From Cristatella mucedo (taxonomy: Eukaryota; Bryozoa; Phylactolaemata; Cristatellidae), in the NCBI GenBank assembly GCA_009760855.2, contig WPIO01000017.1, positions 1,921,501 to 1,985,500 of the forward strand: 64,000 bases of DNA, in the 5' to 3' direction. Both the position numbers and the translations under genes were made by a program. The notes beneath the pieces were generated by a model that worked only from the letters and a program-made list of their open reading frames with translations, searched no databases and was not told the DNA's origin. Numbering within the stretch: position 1 is the first letter of the stretch; each line of letters begins with the position of its first letter. Of this stretch, positions 52,401-63,539 are shown one piece after another.

Positions 52401-54751
52401 CTTTGTCAAGAATCGACAGCAGTTGAACTAGAAATGCCAGCTAAGCTTAAATGTTTAAGAATGTCTGAAATGTCATCAAATTCCATTAAACAGGGTAATT
52501 TTGCTAGCCCAGACCGTCGGTTAGTCACAGATGCAGCGTGGTACTGGTGCGATCCGACCAGCAGCCCGAATAGTAGAGCGGTACCATCGAAGCACTTTTG
52601 GGCTCCACCAGCTGGTCTTTAGTCTGGCACTCGCCCCTGTGGGGTCAAATGAAATTCGTATAACACCATGTGAGAACTAAATCTCTTTCTTGGCCCTTTA
52701 AATTTGTTGGACAGGTAGCGTGTCAGTTGGCAAGTACGATGCCAGCACGGAGAAGCACACAACGGACAATTCCCATAGACCCAGCAAATGCTCTCAGCAG
52801 ATAGATTTTTTTGCTTCTTTTTAAGCATTTTAAAGTCAGGATAGACATCGAGACATCAGTCGGGAGTGGTAGTTCGCTAGTGGTAACAAGCACAGTGTGA
52901 GCATGCATAAGCACACAAAGAACGAGGCACAAGGATCCATGCGGTGAGAAACATGTGCATTGTTGGCTTATTTCTAAATGTCGTCAAGTCGATCAGTCGG
53001 GAGGGCGATCCAGGCTTTGGTAACATAGGAACTTTGGTAGCATAGGAACACTGTCAAAAGAATTGGTGTTCATTAGAGGCACAGCTAAACGCCTTGAAGC
53101 ATAAGAGCAGGAGGAACGATGAGGAAGTATTTCTGATAAGTAGGTCCGAATAGGGCAATGGAGAGATATAAAAGTGAGCGACAGAACCTTGAAGTTGATA
53201 TGCTGCATCATGAGCAACCGTGCAGATCGGAGAGAAGTCATGCAACTCACGACAGGTGCCACTCACGAGAAAAGTGGGCAACATCTTATCCTAAAATTAT
53301 AAAATTATGGATCGATTATAAACAATAACTATTTTTAAATCGCCGACTACGGGGGCAGCACTGACCGAATCCAGCAGGAAGCCGAGATCCGGGGTAGTTT
53401 AAGAAGCAATACATCAAGTTTGAAAAGTTTCAAATATGAGCATATTGCGAATTGACAGCCAAACAATAGCTACTTGCATGAATTCCTACACTATATGGCT
53501 AAATTGTGAGGTGCCACTAGTGATGGTGGCTGAGTGTAGCCATACTCACTTTGAGTCTATTTAAACCACATATGGGTCATGTATTATATGGGAGATTTCA
53601 CAGAGGAGATTACAGGCAAGATAAGAAATACCCGTCCGTGTTAGTGGTAAGTTCGTTCTAACAACTTCTCAAGCTTCGGCTACGGTCCACTAGCTAAGCT
53701 TTAAGTGGGTCCCTGTGTGGGTCCTTTGTGTGCTGCCTGCTGACATTGTGCATGCTGCCACTAACCATATTTGCATTATGCATGCTGGCCATGTGCATGT
53801 CACCTCTGACCATGTTGTGCTTGTTGTCATTGAGCATGCTACCACTAACCATTCAACCACGCTTCCTTTACAGCATGTGTAAAGTACCTAGAAAGAGATT
53901 AGGTTCTCTGAGAGTGCTATACAAATGTAGTAGTATTATAACTATTAATAGTCGCTGGTGCAAGCAAGTCATTACCAGACATTAAACCACATGCACATTC
54001 GTAAAGTAGACTTACGGCTACCGCATTAAGCTGTTTGTATCACGTCTGCAGATGTACTCTGGGTCAGTTTCAATAAGCTTAAGGATGAATCAAATCGACA
54101 CGGTGTTGCAATTAGTAAATAAAATAAATAAATAAATTTCATTTGTATAGTGCCCTAAGAGAACTTAATGTCTACTCAGGCGCTTCACATTTGCCACGGC
54201 GCTCGAGCCCACGAACTCGGCCAGACCTTGGTCGGAGCGAGCACCTAACCATAGCAACAATGACAGCAATAATAAAAATAATGGATCGTTTGTATGGCGC
54301 AGTAAGAGAAGTAATCTCTACTCGGGCGCTTCAAAAATCGTTGCAAGAGAATCAGTACTGTATAAGGGTCGGGGGTAATGCATGGTGGCACGCATGGAAA
54401 AGCAAAGAAGTATCGTACTGCTTACGACAGCGTGCGGCTGAAGCATTCAGCTAAGCGGGCGATCAAGAGGAGTTGATTTGAAGGAGAGAACATTCCTCGC
54501 TTGTGAGCTACGAGATGAGAAGATATCCTGATGTGAAGTTAGCCAACCGAGCGTACGGCGGGTGCCGGCGCCAGCGGTGAGGGCCCCCGTACCTCTTCGA
54601 CGTAGTCCTTGCTCCGCCGGTCTAATTCCGCCGGCTGCCCGTCTGAATACCTGCCGAAGAATTTTTTCAGGTATTTCGGAAAGCTGGACGGAGCCAGCGT
54701 GGCGGCAGCAAGGGCGCCTGCCACCGCCACGGCAACGTACTGCGAGCTCAT
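47448..54751 (-). CDS. TMEM177: TMEM177, mitochondrial inner membrane protein (two coding exons)
   Basis: In vertebrates TMEM177 is an inner-membrane protein that stabilises COX20 and helps COX2 assembly into complex IV. Joining 54751-54593 to 48215-47448 gives 308 residues, against 311 in human. Seen: N-terminal hydrophobic VAVAVAGALAAATLAPSSF, then FFGRYSDGQPAEL, the junction KDYVEE|VLRDVDLPPVKE, the GLPTNFRYEL stretch, EAISWESPSGEALLQSLVLS (compare the human WRSPAG...SL block), hydrophobic helices around LGLRVGMFSLAYSGAYIL and LNYGLIGAVASAFYVVL, then the family-typical YCIGGIEYYDKLLARNRALR and LSGNDVARW. The stop is at 47448-47450. No ATG is available upstream in frame before a stop. The exons are intact with conserved length, so it is likely functional. 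Confidence 0.9.
48583..48653. repeat. (CT)n microsatellite
   Basis: About 35 pure CT units. Confidence 0.98.
49056..49177. repeat. 61-bp tandem duplication
   Basis: Two copies of ATGTATGTCTGTGCGTGCGC...TAGCTGCTCACACACGG differ at two positions (T/C and G/T). The second copy starts at 49117. Confidence 0.9.
49430..49517. repeat. (CT)n-(TA)n compound microsatellite
   Basis: CT to 49456, then TA with an ACATACAT interruption to 49517. It abuts the end of a SINE A copy. Confidence 0.97.
49520..49670 (-). mobile_element. tRNA-derived SINE (type A)
   Basis: Minus-strand copy: AATTAATTTG end, ACGAGCCATAAGAGAACTTC, TTTAGGTGCTTCACATATGC, GGGGCTCGAGCCCCCACGAC, then the head CACCTTAACCACTGGGCCA. A 22-bp internal duplication (CTAGTAGGGGTGAGCA) lies at 49602-49648. 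Confidence 0.8.
49685..51075 (+). mobile_element. LINE family 1, chimeric pair of fragments
   Basis: Plus-strand. 49685 to about 50085 is one 3' end (CTGGCAACAGAAGCC, CTAGACTGTGGGACTTGC). It runs straight into RT sequence of a second copy at about 50088 ([78 protein letters not shown]) with its own tail to 51075. The 355-codon open frame 49800-50867 crosses this junction by chance. The RT part is among the best preserved here. Confidence 0.85.
51070..51990 (-). mobile_element. LINE family 1 3' fragment, inverted against its neighbour
   Basis: Minus-strand copy that starts inside the tail (GGAGAGTTTTGTATAGCGCA) directly after the ACATTACATTACA end of the plus-strand copy. It reaches the TTATTGTCGTTTAGTTTCAA (LKLNDNKTE) region near 51940. 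The two copies form ~900-bp imperfect inverted repeats. Confidence 0.85.
51991..52649. other. Intronic stretch without recognised elements
   Basis: A 138-codon open frame at 52206-52622 (plus) has no recognisable family. Otherwise nothing seen. Confidence 0.4.
52650..53290 (-). mobile_element. LINE family 2 3' fragments, decayed
   Basis: Minus-strand tails at about 52655-52760 and 52850-52960 (AACACCATGTGAGAACTAAA, GCACAGTGTGAGCATGCAT) and a coding remnant to about 53290. Possibly two overlapping copies. Confidence 0.65.
53291..53695. other. Intronic stretch without recognised elements
   Basis: Nothing recognised. Confidence 0.35.
53696..53945 (+). mobile_element. LINE family 2 3' tail
   Basis: Plus-strand: GTGGGTCCCTGTG, GACATTGTGCATGCTGCCAC, AAAGTACCTAGAAAGAGATT, GAGAGTGCTATACAAATG. 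Confidence 0.8.
54112..54255 (-). mobile_element. tRNA-derived SINE (type A)
   Basis: Minus-strand: the AAATAAATAAATAAAT run, TTTGTATAGTGCCCTAAGAG, ACTCAGGCGCTTCACATTTG, GGCGCTCGAGCCCACGAAC, and head GAGCACCTAACCAT. A second partial tail (GTATGGCGCAGTAAGAGAAG) follows at 54288-54335. Confidence 0.8.
54593..54751 (-). CDS. TMEM177: TMEM177 coding exon 1
   Basis: 159 nt (53 codons), ATG at 54751 in context CCTTCCATGAG. The donor GAAGAG|GTACGG is in phase 0. It encodes the N-terminal membrane segment and GRYSDGQPAEL. Confidence 0.85.
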
Positions 54752-55152
54752 GGAAGGCGGGCCGGGCCGGTGTCGGATCGAAAGCGGACGCCACCGGAAC
54801 ACCTGCGCGTCCCGACGTAGTAAGGCACTCGTGTTTCCAGTGCATTTGGTCAGTACAGCTCTACCCGCCAACTAGCAGACCCGAACTACAATCATTTTTT
54901 GCTAAATAAAATAGCCTGCAGAACAATATAACTGCGCTGTCGAATGGCGCCACACGGAATCCGGCCGGGAGGAGGGGAGGGGGGTTCATCGGCCACGGTA
55001 ATGGCGCTCGGATTAGGCGCTTACAGCGGCTGTGCTGCGGTCTGCCTCTGACCGGTCTGGCCAAGCTGCTGGCGACTCGCCCGTGACGGGAGTTAAACTG
55101 CGGAGCAAGTGAAGCGATGCTTGTTGTTTGAACTTTTCCTTCGTAAAATACG
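54752..55152. promoter_or_regulatory. Shared 5' region between TMEM177 and the FERM gene
   Basis: The 401 bp between the divergent start codons must hold both 5' UTRs and probably a bidirectional promoter. No TATA box is in a clear position. Composition is moderately CpG-rich at 54955-55110. It has no recognised repeat. Confidence 0.6.
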
Positions 55153-55299
55153 ATGTCGAAGTTCTTCAGATTTCTAAGTCGTCGGCGCACTGGCAAAGGT
55201 GTAGATGGGGCCGCGGCTGAGAGTGACCCCAAAAAGAAGCACTTATTGCCTTGCACGGTGATGATGTTGGACGGGTCGAATTTCACGACCGATCTGCAC
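55153..55299 (+). CDS. FERM gene coding exon 1
   Basis: 147 nt, ATG in context AATACGATGTCG. The donor GATCTGCAC|GTAAGT is in phase 0. It contains the leader and the first beta strands of the F1 lobe. Confidence 0.83.
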
Positions 55300-58031
55300 G
55301 TAAGTATAGTTATGCGCTCGCCGCCGATAAATAGCGGCTGCGCACACTCGGTCGGCTGCTCACGCGCTCTCTCCCGGCTCTCCCCGCCGACGGGAGTAAA
55401 CTGGCTTTCACTCGAGTCGTAAATTGGCCTATCCGACACCAGCGGCTATAGCGCCGCCTTATATATATATGTGTGTGTTCGCATTTCGAGTGAAAAATGC
55501 TCACCGTTTTCCAACTCATTTGTCTACTTTGCGACCACTGCTCTAGAACAACCTCCCTCCCCCCCCCCCCTACTACTGGCGGTGCGTCACGCAAACGTCC
55601 GATGGAGTAATGCGCTGCGATAATGCAGCGGTGTTATCTACCCCCTTGTTAGTTCCAGAGGTGGCTATGCTTGCGGTAGTAATCCCGCGTTTCACCTACT
55701 GAACTGGTTTTAGGTTTAGCTTTCTTTCGATCGTTGGTCGTTGTTGGCAACATGACTCAGATGTTTGTGAGTGCTGTCCACAAGTTTCGCAGCGCTATCT
55801 AAGTTTCGCAGCGCTATCAAAGTTTCGTAGGGTTATTAAAGTTTCGTAGGGCCATCCAAGTTCTTAGCGCTGTCGCGGTGTCATCCATTGCCTGTTGAGT
55901 AACTTCGAGCGTATATGTACTTAGCGTCGCTTTAGCGCTGAGATGGACGATCAAGCGTCGGGTAGCTCATAGCCGTTGTTAAGTGTCGACGCAGCGCATC
56001 CATCATGGCTCATGTTCTTCCTCACTTGCCGAAAGTAAGTTCAGTTGACTGGGTTCCCCGGCCTCGACAAAAGTAAAAATCGCGGCTGCCGTGCTGCTCG
56101 AAGCCGTCTTTGCCAAACTTGTCGCTTATGTCATTCTAAACTGCCACCTTTCTGGCCCGGGATAGAGAACTGTTTCTCTTATTGTACCACGTGGATTATT
56201 ATTATTATTATTATTGCCATCATTAATCATTATTGTTATTGGGGTTGAAAGTGAGTTGCTCGAAGAGAGAGGTTAGGAGCAAGGGTCACTCAGCTAAAGT
56301 ATTTGAGAAGAACGTCGGTTCATAGCAATGCCAAAATGTTATCGTGCAATCTGGGAGTCATTTGGAGGGCTCCTGTAAAACCTCTTCTTAATGCCATCAA
56401 GGCATTTGGGTTAGTAGCGGTCATTTATTCAATCGTGAACTAAAGCACACAGCAATCCTCTTCGGCTTGGAGAACAGAAAACATCGTCATGCCAGAATCG
56501 TGTTAGTCGTTAATTCCGTAGTCTGGAATTGAAAGAACAGCTAGCAGCATATGGCTGCTGCACACTGGAGCCCAACGTCGGGTCAGCTACCGAGCAGCTT
56601 GTGTCAACCGTTGATCGACCATTCGATGCACGCATCAAGCTGATACTGGCAGCGATTTTAAAACGGAGATCCAAAATGGCTGATGGACGGCCTGCCATAG
56701 GACCGACCCCCCCCCCCCGATCTGTCGCTTAGGGAGTTTGTTCTGTGTAGCACTTTTGTCAGTCTAGCTCTGGACAGCGAGAAAGACGCCGAGCAACCGC
56801 GCGAAGCTCACTCCGAATTGCCAGGGTATGGCGTGTGCATCGTGAATAGGGGTCGCCTGTTCCTCGTGAAGCTACTTTCGACGTGAGTCCTGCGCGCGCC
56901 GCCCCCCCCTAGGCCTATTCCTTTGTTCCCCTCAGCCTGCTGTGCTCTAGTCGTGCGAGCTGGCTAGTTGTGCTGCCTTCTCCATCGGGAAGCGCTGCCG
57001 CCGCTCCTAGCGTCTTTGCCGAGGCCGTGATGTCAACTGGCCATGGCAGGCAGGTCTCACGTTCTCGACTGATTCACATCAGCACCGGCTCTGTCCGCCT
57101 GCCGCTGCTGCAGTCGCCTCAGCTACACTGTGTGGGACATGTGGTGCTGATTCGCAGCGCGCGGCGGCTCAAGCTTTACCTGCTCGCTCGGCGTAGGCAG
57201 CTAATCAGCTAATCATGCGCCTCCTAATCTGGCTGAAAGCCTCTTTTGTAATGTAGCGTGGCTGGGGTGGCGTTGGCTATCCTGCGGTGCGCATCGCCCT
57301 CAGACCGGCAGCTCGTGCGGCGGCGGCAGCAGCAGCAGCAGCGCATGCCCTCCGGCCTTCCGACTCCACCGCAGGCGCCTGATTGCCTTGTGCTCCGTGT
57401 CATCCAGTCTTTTCATCCGCAATTCCCGTGTGCTTTGTGCCTGAGGCTGACGATGTGCCTCGCTGGATGCTGATGCTACTTCGGTATAGCGCGACCGTAG
57501 GTAGCTGCTTGCGGAGTTCCGAACGCCAGGCCGATGCGCAGCAGAGGTGCAGTGCTCGACGTGCCTTGTCGCGTGGCGACGAGCATCCGTGTGACTGGGC
57601 CAGCTGTGTGGCGGTGAGGCAGCAGGGACAATGGCAGCCAGTGCGATTCTTGGCGTTGACCCACAGTCGAACTGAGTGCGATCAAATCGAGTCAGCCGAG
57701 CTGTCTGGCACATGCCCTCCCCCCTTCCCCGCCATGAGGCAGTCAGAACTTGGCGGCGTGCGCAAATGTCGGCTTCCGCGCAAATGTCGATGTTCGCGCG
57801 AATGTCGCTGTGCGCCACCGGCCGGATGCTTTTTGGCGTCCGCAAACTATGGCCTCGTCGTGCGCGAGTTTCGTGCGGGCGGCTTCTCGCTGCCTCGTGG
57901 TCATTCCTCGGCTCTGCTTCTCTTAGAAAAAAGCACTCGGGAGCGTGCTCTACGACCAAGTGTTCTATCACTTGGATCTCGTCGAGAAGGACTACTTTGG
58001 ACTGCAGTTCACCGACACCGGCAACGTCAGT
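55153..58031 (+). CDS. Band 4.1/FERM protein, yurt/EPB41L5-like, first two coding exons (gene continues beyond window)
   Basis: FERM proteins link membrane proteins to the cortical cytoskeleton. Yurt/EPB41L5 members act in epithelial polarity as Crumbs partners. Exons 55153-55299 and 57927-58031 join in phase 0 to 84 residues, reading [16 protein letters not shown], then [20 protein letters not shown] and [20 protein letters not shown], then [17 protein letters not shown]. This is the ubiquitin-like F1 lobe of a FERM domain, with the family hallmark HLDL.EKDYFGL. The expected next exon (HWLDP...) was not found before 64000, so the third exon lies outside or is very far. The short basic leader and the KKALG...[11 protein letters not shown] wording favour the EPB41L5/EPB41L4B/yurt group over EPB41, FRMD or PTPN4. 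That subfamily choice is moderate, while FERM is firm. Confidence 0.85.
55300..57926. other. FERM gene intron 1
   Basis: 2.6 kb. It includes an 18-19-bp tandem array (about 55780-55870, AAGTTTCGCAGCGCTATC type, about five diverged units) and GC-rich sequence from 56.8 kb with long opposed open frames that have no domains. No retrotransposon was recognised. Confidence 0.55.
57927..58031 (+). CDS. FERM gene coding exon 2
   Basis: 105 nt (35 codons). The acceptor CTGCTTCTCTTAG|AAAAAAGC and the donor AACGTCAGT|GTAAGT are both in phase 0. It carries the strongly conserved [16 protein letters not shown] block. Confidence 0.88.
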
Positions 58032-58546
58032 GTAAGTGGGGCGGCATTGGTGGCCGCGACGCTGGTTGGCGCCGAGCGGCGCCGTCGCTGTCAGACGACG
58101 TGCTTTCGCCTCGCTTGGAGGGGGACGGAGGGAGGGGGTCGGTTGCTTTGCTGGCTTGCATGCTCGGTTGAACACGTGCGAACTCTGTGCTGTCGATCTC
58201 TATGCGTGACTGCCCAGACCCGGTGCTAGCTAATCAGTGCTAGGCACGTCACGGATCAGACCGGCAGTGCGTTCGAAGGCGGCCGGTTAGGTCATCGCTT
58301 CCGGACGTTGCTTTGAGTGGCTGTTTGCTTGGATTTCCGTGTTTGCAGTCGGTATCAGTAGTGGCTAGCGATGAGCCAGCCAGTGAATGCTGGCTCATCT
58401 GCTTGCTCCCATGTCGAGGCTGGCTGGCAGTCTCGTGCTGCCTCTTGAGCATTCTTTCGTTTTGTTTTTCTTCTCATTCTGGGTGGTGCCTTGTGTACCT
58501 GCTACGCTCGTGTGAAAATCGTCAGCCGGCAGGCATTCACTCGATT

Positions 58547-58550
<4 letters not shown>

Positions 58551-58638
<88 letters not shown>

Positions 58639-58653
58639 CTCTCTCCTCTCTCG
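58551..58653. repeat. (CT)n microsatellite
   Basis: CT tract with three small CCT/TTC interruptions. Confidence 0.97.
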
Positions 58654-59207
58654 CTCACACCCCAACGCAACCGAGTTCCGCGTGCGTGAGCACCGGCCGA
58701 GTTTTACCGATGCCTTTTTTCACAGACGTCAGGAATCGCCCACCCCATCGCTTAGCTTAGCGGGCATGCTTCGCGAGGTAGCCAGCAACAGCACCGTGGA
58801 CTGCTTCGGACAGCAGCTGCCGCAGCGCTATCCACGAGTGCCAAGTAAGCACTGCCTTAAGGGCTTCGATTGGGGGCGGGGCAACTTGCTTTGAGGAGTG
58901 CATCGGTGGCACAGCAACGATGACAATGAGCTGTGAGCGGACCCGTGTCTTCGACTGAGCAGCGGCAGCAGTCGAGTTCCGGCTCGGCTGCTGCCCGTGC
59001 TGAGCAGTAACATGCAGCTAGGCGGCACATCAAGGGACCGTTTGCTGCTCGAGCGCTCGATGTCCTCTGATGCTATCGAGCCCCCAGTTTGCTTAAATGA
59101 GAGCGAGGGGGATTATTGTCCGGTGGGTGGAAGGCGACGAGAATAGCAGCTCGTCGGTGGACAGGACGTCAATAAATGCCTGCGAGCTGCCCATGCGATG
59201 GATGTGA

Positions 59208-59210
<3 letters not shown>

Positions 59211-59277
<67 letters not shown>
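59211..59277. repeat. (GA)n microsatellite
   Basis: About 33 GA units, opposite in strand sense to its CT neighbours. Confidence 0.98.
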
Positions 59278-59278
<1 letters not shown>

Positions 59279-59899
59279 CAGACAGTGCCAGTCGATGAGT
59301 GACACTAGAGTAGGGCCATGCTGCTGGTGTGGACGCTGGAGTGCTCTCTTGCAGCTTATTTCCTGTCGTACTAGCACACTCACCTCCTCCCTCGGCTCCA
59401 CAAGACGTGAGAGTTCTTACTGACCTAGATGTTGGCAGTTGCAGCACTTTGTATTAAGTCGATTGGCAAGTGCTGGCAGTGGCATGACGAATTACCGGGT
59501 AGCTGGTAGCCCATCAGCACAGACGGATAAGAAAGCAGCTCCTGTCTCATGGGAAGGAGCAGTCGACAGCAGTGCTTAGCAGAGCATCATTCGACTTGCG
59601 GCCGTCGAAGCGTCATATGTTGTCGAATCTTTGTCTGCGAGTCTTATCGCAGGCTTGTAAGCCAGATTAGGCGTGTAACCTACATGCCCTGGCCCTCGGC
59701 GCCGAGCTCATGTGACGTATGCAAATGATGTCGCAATGGTTGTAAATGGAGCATTGCACCACTGGCATGCTGCCACGCTCCGTGCTCGATGAAGTATAGA
59801 TAAGGCACTGTGAAAAAGTTTACTTGCCAATGCAGATGTATCGGCTGGTGTGGCGCCGGCAGCTTACTGTTTCGGGATGGAGGGAAGTAAAGCAGTGTC

Positions 59900-59911
59900 T
59901 CACACACACGC

Positions 59912-59969
<58 letters not shown>
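59900..59969. repeat. (CA)n microsatellite
   Basis: CA tract with two CG interruptions at its left end. Confidence 0.98.
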
Positions 59970-59971
<2 letters not shown>

Positions 59972-61324
59972 TACTGCTTGCCATTCGTGTGTGGCCACCG
60001 TTGGCAACCTTCTAACCGTTGCTAGAGGTTGGATAGTTGGATTCGGCTCGCTGCTCCACATCCTCGAGTTCCACCCTAATTCAAATAGCTTGGCTGCTAC
60101 CTCTTGTAATTATTCCATTCTCTCAACCTTCTGTGGTAACCAGGCTCGAGTTTCAGGCTGGTTGCCACTTATCTCCTTGCCGCGAGTCGAATCGATACTG
60201 CCGGTGACCTTAACTACCTTTGTTGGGGGATTAACCCTTCGGCTGCTTTACATCGTAGGAACTCGGGTGAAGCTATTTAACGCAAATGGGGAACTTGTTA
60301 GGAGGGCTATTTTCAAGCCGTGTCAATGTAGGAAGACGTTGAAGAGGGCCCGGAAGTGAATGCGATGAACTTTGGGTAATAAGCTGTGACGAAACAGGTG
60401 GCAACTTGTGAATGCTGCTGGCGTTAGTGGGCCGTTAAGCCATTTGGAGTGTGGCAAGCATTCTAGGAGATCACAAAGACTTGTCATTTGTCGAACCAGT
60501 GGTACTGTGGGGCAGTGTAAGTTACGACCTGCTAAACAGAATGGCGCATGGGAGACCACACTGGGCACGTTGACTGCTAATATGTGGGCAGTTATCCGGC
60601 AGCTGAAGATTCGCCCGGTAGATTCGGTGCCTCCCTCGATCTTGGGTCAGAACTTACACCACGCCATTGCAGACGCCCGTTTTATGTACGCACTTTTGTG
60701 TCACGCTCACGAATCGCTTCCTCATCACTGGCATGATTTTTTTCGGCAATGCATATGGCTCTTGCCGCAATAGTGAGATTCCAATCGGCATACATTGGGT
60801 GCGTATTTCGTATTTACACCTCGTGCGCAGCACAGCTTCCTCGGCATTTGAGATGCAGCTTTCGATGTACTCTGGGATGCAGGAAATTCATATCGTTGGC
60901 CAAAAAGTTTCCATAATGCCCCTATCGGCTTCGTAGACCGTGCCAAATGCCAGCGGCTTTTGTCCTTCTGCCCAGCCTGGGCGGCTTGTGGTGCCCGGGA
61001 AGAGGGGGGGGGAGGCAGAACACTCAAGCCTAGGCTAGGCTTGAAACATACCTTTCATTCTTGCTCAGCTGAAGCCATGCAGCAAGCATTTCCTGTTTGG
61101 CTAGGCCTACAGTCTGCTGCCGAGTCCCCTTGCTCGGCCTCCCCCCCCCCCTAGGGCAACCACTTTCACCTGTTCTAGCAATGAGTCAGCTTTGACTAGC
61201 AACTGAGCCTGCCAAAGTAAGCGCTTCTGGAGGAGTTTGGCCCGCGTTGGTAGGTTACCTGTGCCGGCTATTAATGCTTGCTTTTTAGTAATTTCAAAAA
61301 CTAAACGAGAGCGACCGGAGGAGG

Positions 61325-61432
61325 CCGCCTGCCATGTGGCTAGATGCCGAAAAAATATTTCCCGTCGAGCCGGAACGACTCTGCAACCCCTGGGTGATCG
61401 GTCCAGCGCTCTGCCGAATGAGCCACTGACAA
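61325..61432 (-). mobile_element. tRNA-like SINE remnant
   Basis: Minus-strand head GTGGCTCATTCGGCAGAGCG followed by GGGTTGCAGAGTCGTTCCG. It resembles a tRNA A box with a decayed B box, unlike SINEs A and B. Confidence 0.5.
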
Positions 61433-61525
61433 TATTATTTGTGTGACTTTCAACGCAGCAGCCACATCCTAGCCCTTTCCCTGTCCATCCTGTGGCCTCC
61501 TTTTGTTCTGCTTGTGAGTCAACTT

Positions 61526-61533
<8 letters not shown>

Positions 61534-61614
<81 letters not shown>

Positions 61615-61622
61615 TCTCTCTT
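61534..61622. repeat. (CT)n microsatellite
   Basis: CT tract following a C9 run. Confidence 0.97.
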
Positions 61623-62034
61623 TGTCTCTCTGTCTTTATTCCTCCCACGATCAGGGATTGTTGCTCGGGCTGTGGATCGGATGACCTCCCTACCCAAGGT
61701 TAAAAACTGCTACCTCTACTTGGCATAATTGGTCGCAATGCCAGTGCTTGGTGCAGGGCGCTGCAAGGTCACAGAATGCTGCCGTGTGGACACTCTAGAA
61801 TTTGTTCCTGCGGTTAATGTGAAAGCACTCTTGACATTGCTGAACCAGTCGTGTCGCGATTTTGCAGAATTGTTTTTTGTTCTTATACTTCGGAGGCCTG
61901 GTACAGGGCAGCTGCCACCACCTGCTGTCTTACCCAAAGAACATGGCAAGCCGTTGTCAGCATAAGATTCAGCAGAACTTGGAACAGCGGTGGCTTTTCA
62001 CGGAAGTAGACATTACTAAATATCGATGTTAATA

Positions 62035-62535
62035 CTATTGGGAAGAGGGTATTGGTATAAGCACCCCAACAGAACTAAATCTATTTACAGACACTTTACA
62101 TATGCTGGAAAAGGAGCGTGTCAATTAGTTGGCACTATCGTTCACAGTATGAGCACGCATAGGCATATCACAGACAGTACACTTGGGCGAAGCAAATGCT
62201 GTCAGTAGCATATTAGTTTCTAGCTTCTTTTAAAATTTCAAGTCGGAGAATGTCGTGGCATCAGTCGGGCAGATGAACTGCGGGCTTTGGAAGCAAACTA
62301 ACTGAAGGCATGATCTCCAAACGATTTGAGGTTGGTTTCATGTTTCAGCACAGCAAAACCACTTGAGTATGAGGAGTGATGGTGTGATGCTGAGCCTGAT
62401 TAGGAAATACTTCCGGTAGGTAGTGTGGAGCAAGAGAACTACTAAGGGAGCTAAAAATGAGTGACAGCACGTTGAAGTGGATACTCAGTGGATGCGCTCG
62501 ATGTGGAGCCAGTTAGGGTCTGTGAGAAGCAGTGT
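62035..62535 (-). mobile_element. LINE family 2 3' fragment
   Basis: Minus-strand: GGTATAAGCACCCCAACAG, ACAGACACTTTACATATGC, GCACGCATAGGCATATCAC, then decayed coding sequence (GATGTGGAGCCAGTTAGGG). The tail is intact. Confidence 0.7.
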
Positions 62536-62799
62536 ACTGTGGCATTTTTGACTTCCACGGCAGCAAGATACGTCGAGCTGCATGCAGCCTTTTGCGGCGC
62601 CAACTGTGACGCCATCGTGGTGCGCCAGCCGGCAGGAAGGAGCCTGCGTAGCAGTGAGTCACCGGAGTCCGACGCCGTCGGACAGAGTCGAGCAGAGTCC
62701 TGCTTGGCAGTTGCTGCTGCTGCTCCGTGTCTGGCCAGCACGGCTCTTTAGCTGGGCTTCTGCACGGCTTCTGCTGCTCGCCAGGCGAGCTGCCTCGCC

Positions 62800-62803
<4 letters not shown>

Positions 62804-62868
<65 letters not shown>
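62804..62868. repeat. (CTG)n trinucleotide tract
   Basis: About 21 uninterrupted CTG units on the plus strand, the sense strand of the FERM gene intron. Confidence 0.98.
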
Positions 62869-62873
<5 letters not shown>

Positions 62874-63450
62874 TCAGCTCGAGTCGGCTACTCCGAGCTC
62901 CGGCTCGGGCGTGCCTGCGGTTAAGCTACGAATGTCGCCGAGGTGCTCTAGTTCCTGTGGCCACCAGGTGCTCGGGCAACTGTCGAGTTCGCCTTCGAGA
63001 GCCAACCTGCTGGGGCAAGAAGCCTCGTCCGGATGGTTGGGGAGCCGTCGATTCTCTCTCTTGTCCCTCTCCCGGTGAGATTTCGAGCTGCCCACCTCGA
63101 TAGCTTCCCTGGGCTCGGCCAGCCACGTCGATTTGATGACCTGTCGGTCGTGCCCTAGCCGCCCAGGGTGGCCCTCCCCTGTTCACAATGCCTAGCTGCT
63201 GCTTCTGCCTGCGATCAGGTTCGCTTGATCCGGGATTAGCCAGAACCTGGCTGCCTGAACTCCTAGCCAATGCTCGGTCGGCTACCTCTCCTCTGCTGAT
63301 CTCGGATGCAGGCCACCCCCCCCCCTACACGTCTGCAGCTGGCTGCGGTGCAGTGACAACGGACTGCTGCCCGGCCTGACACCTTTCATCGAATCGGCCA
63401 GCTTGATCCGATCGCATGATGAGGGCAGGCAAACGTCACCTCCATTGGTC

Positions 63451-63453
<3 letters not shown>

Positions 63454-63537
<84 letters not shown>
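63454..63537. repeat. (CA)n microsatellite
   Basis: About 42 pure CA units. Confidence 0.98.

Positions 63538-63539
<2 letters not shown>

Noticed and set aside
54752-54871. 40-residue N-terminal extension of TMEM177
   Set aside because: The upstream frame has no ATG (it would need TTG at 54871). The ATG at 54751 gives a length close to the family norm.
57300-58175. Overlapping 262- and 291-codon open frames on both strands in the FERM gene intron
   Set aside because: GC-rich composition and mutual overlap. No domains. The true exon at 57927-58031 uses a different frame.
58740-58845. Possible further FERM gene exon (acceptor-like CTTAG at 58759, donor-like GTAAGC at 58844)
   Set aside because: The encoded peptide (MLREVASNSTVDCFGQQLPQ) does not resemble the expected HWLDP continuation. 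It could be an alternative exon, but is unsupported.
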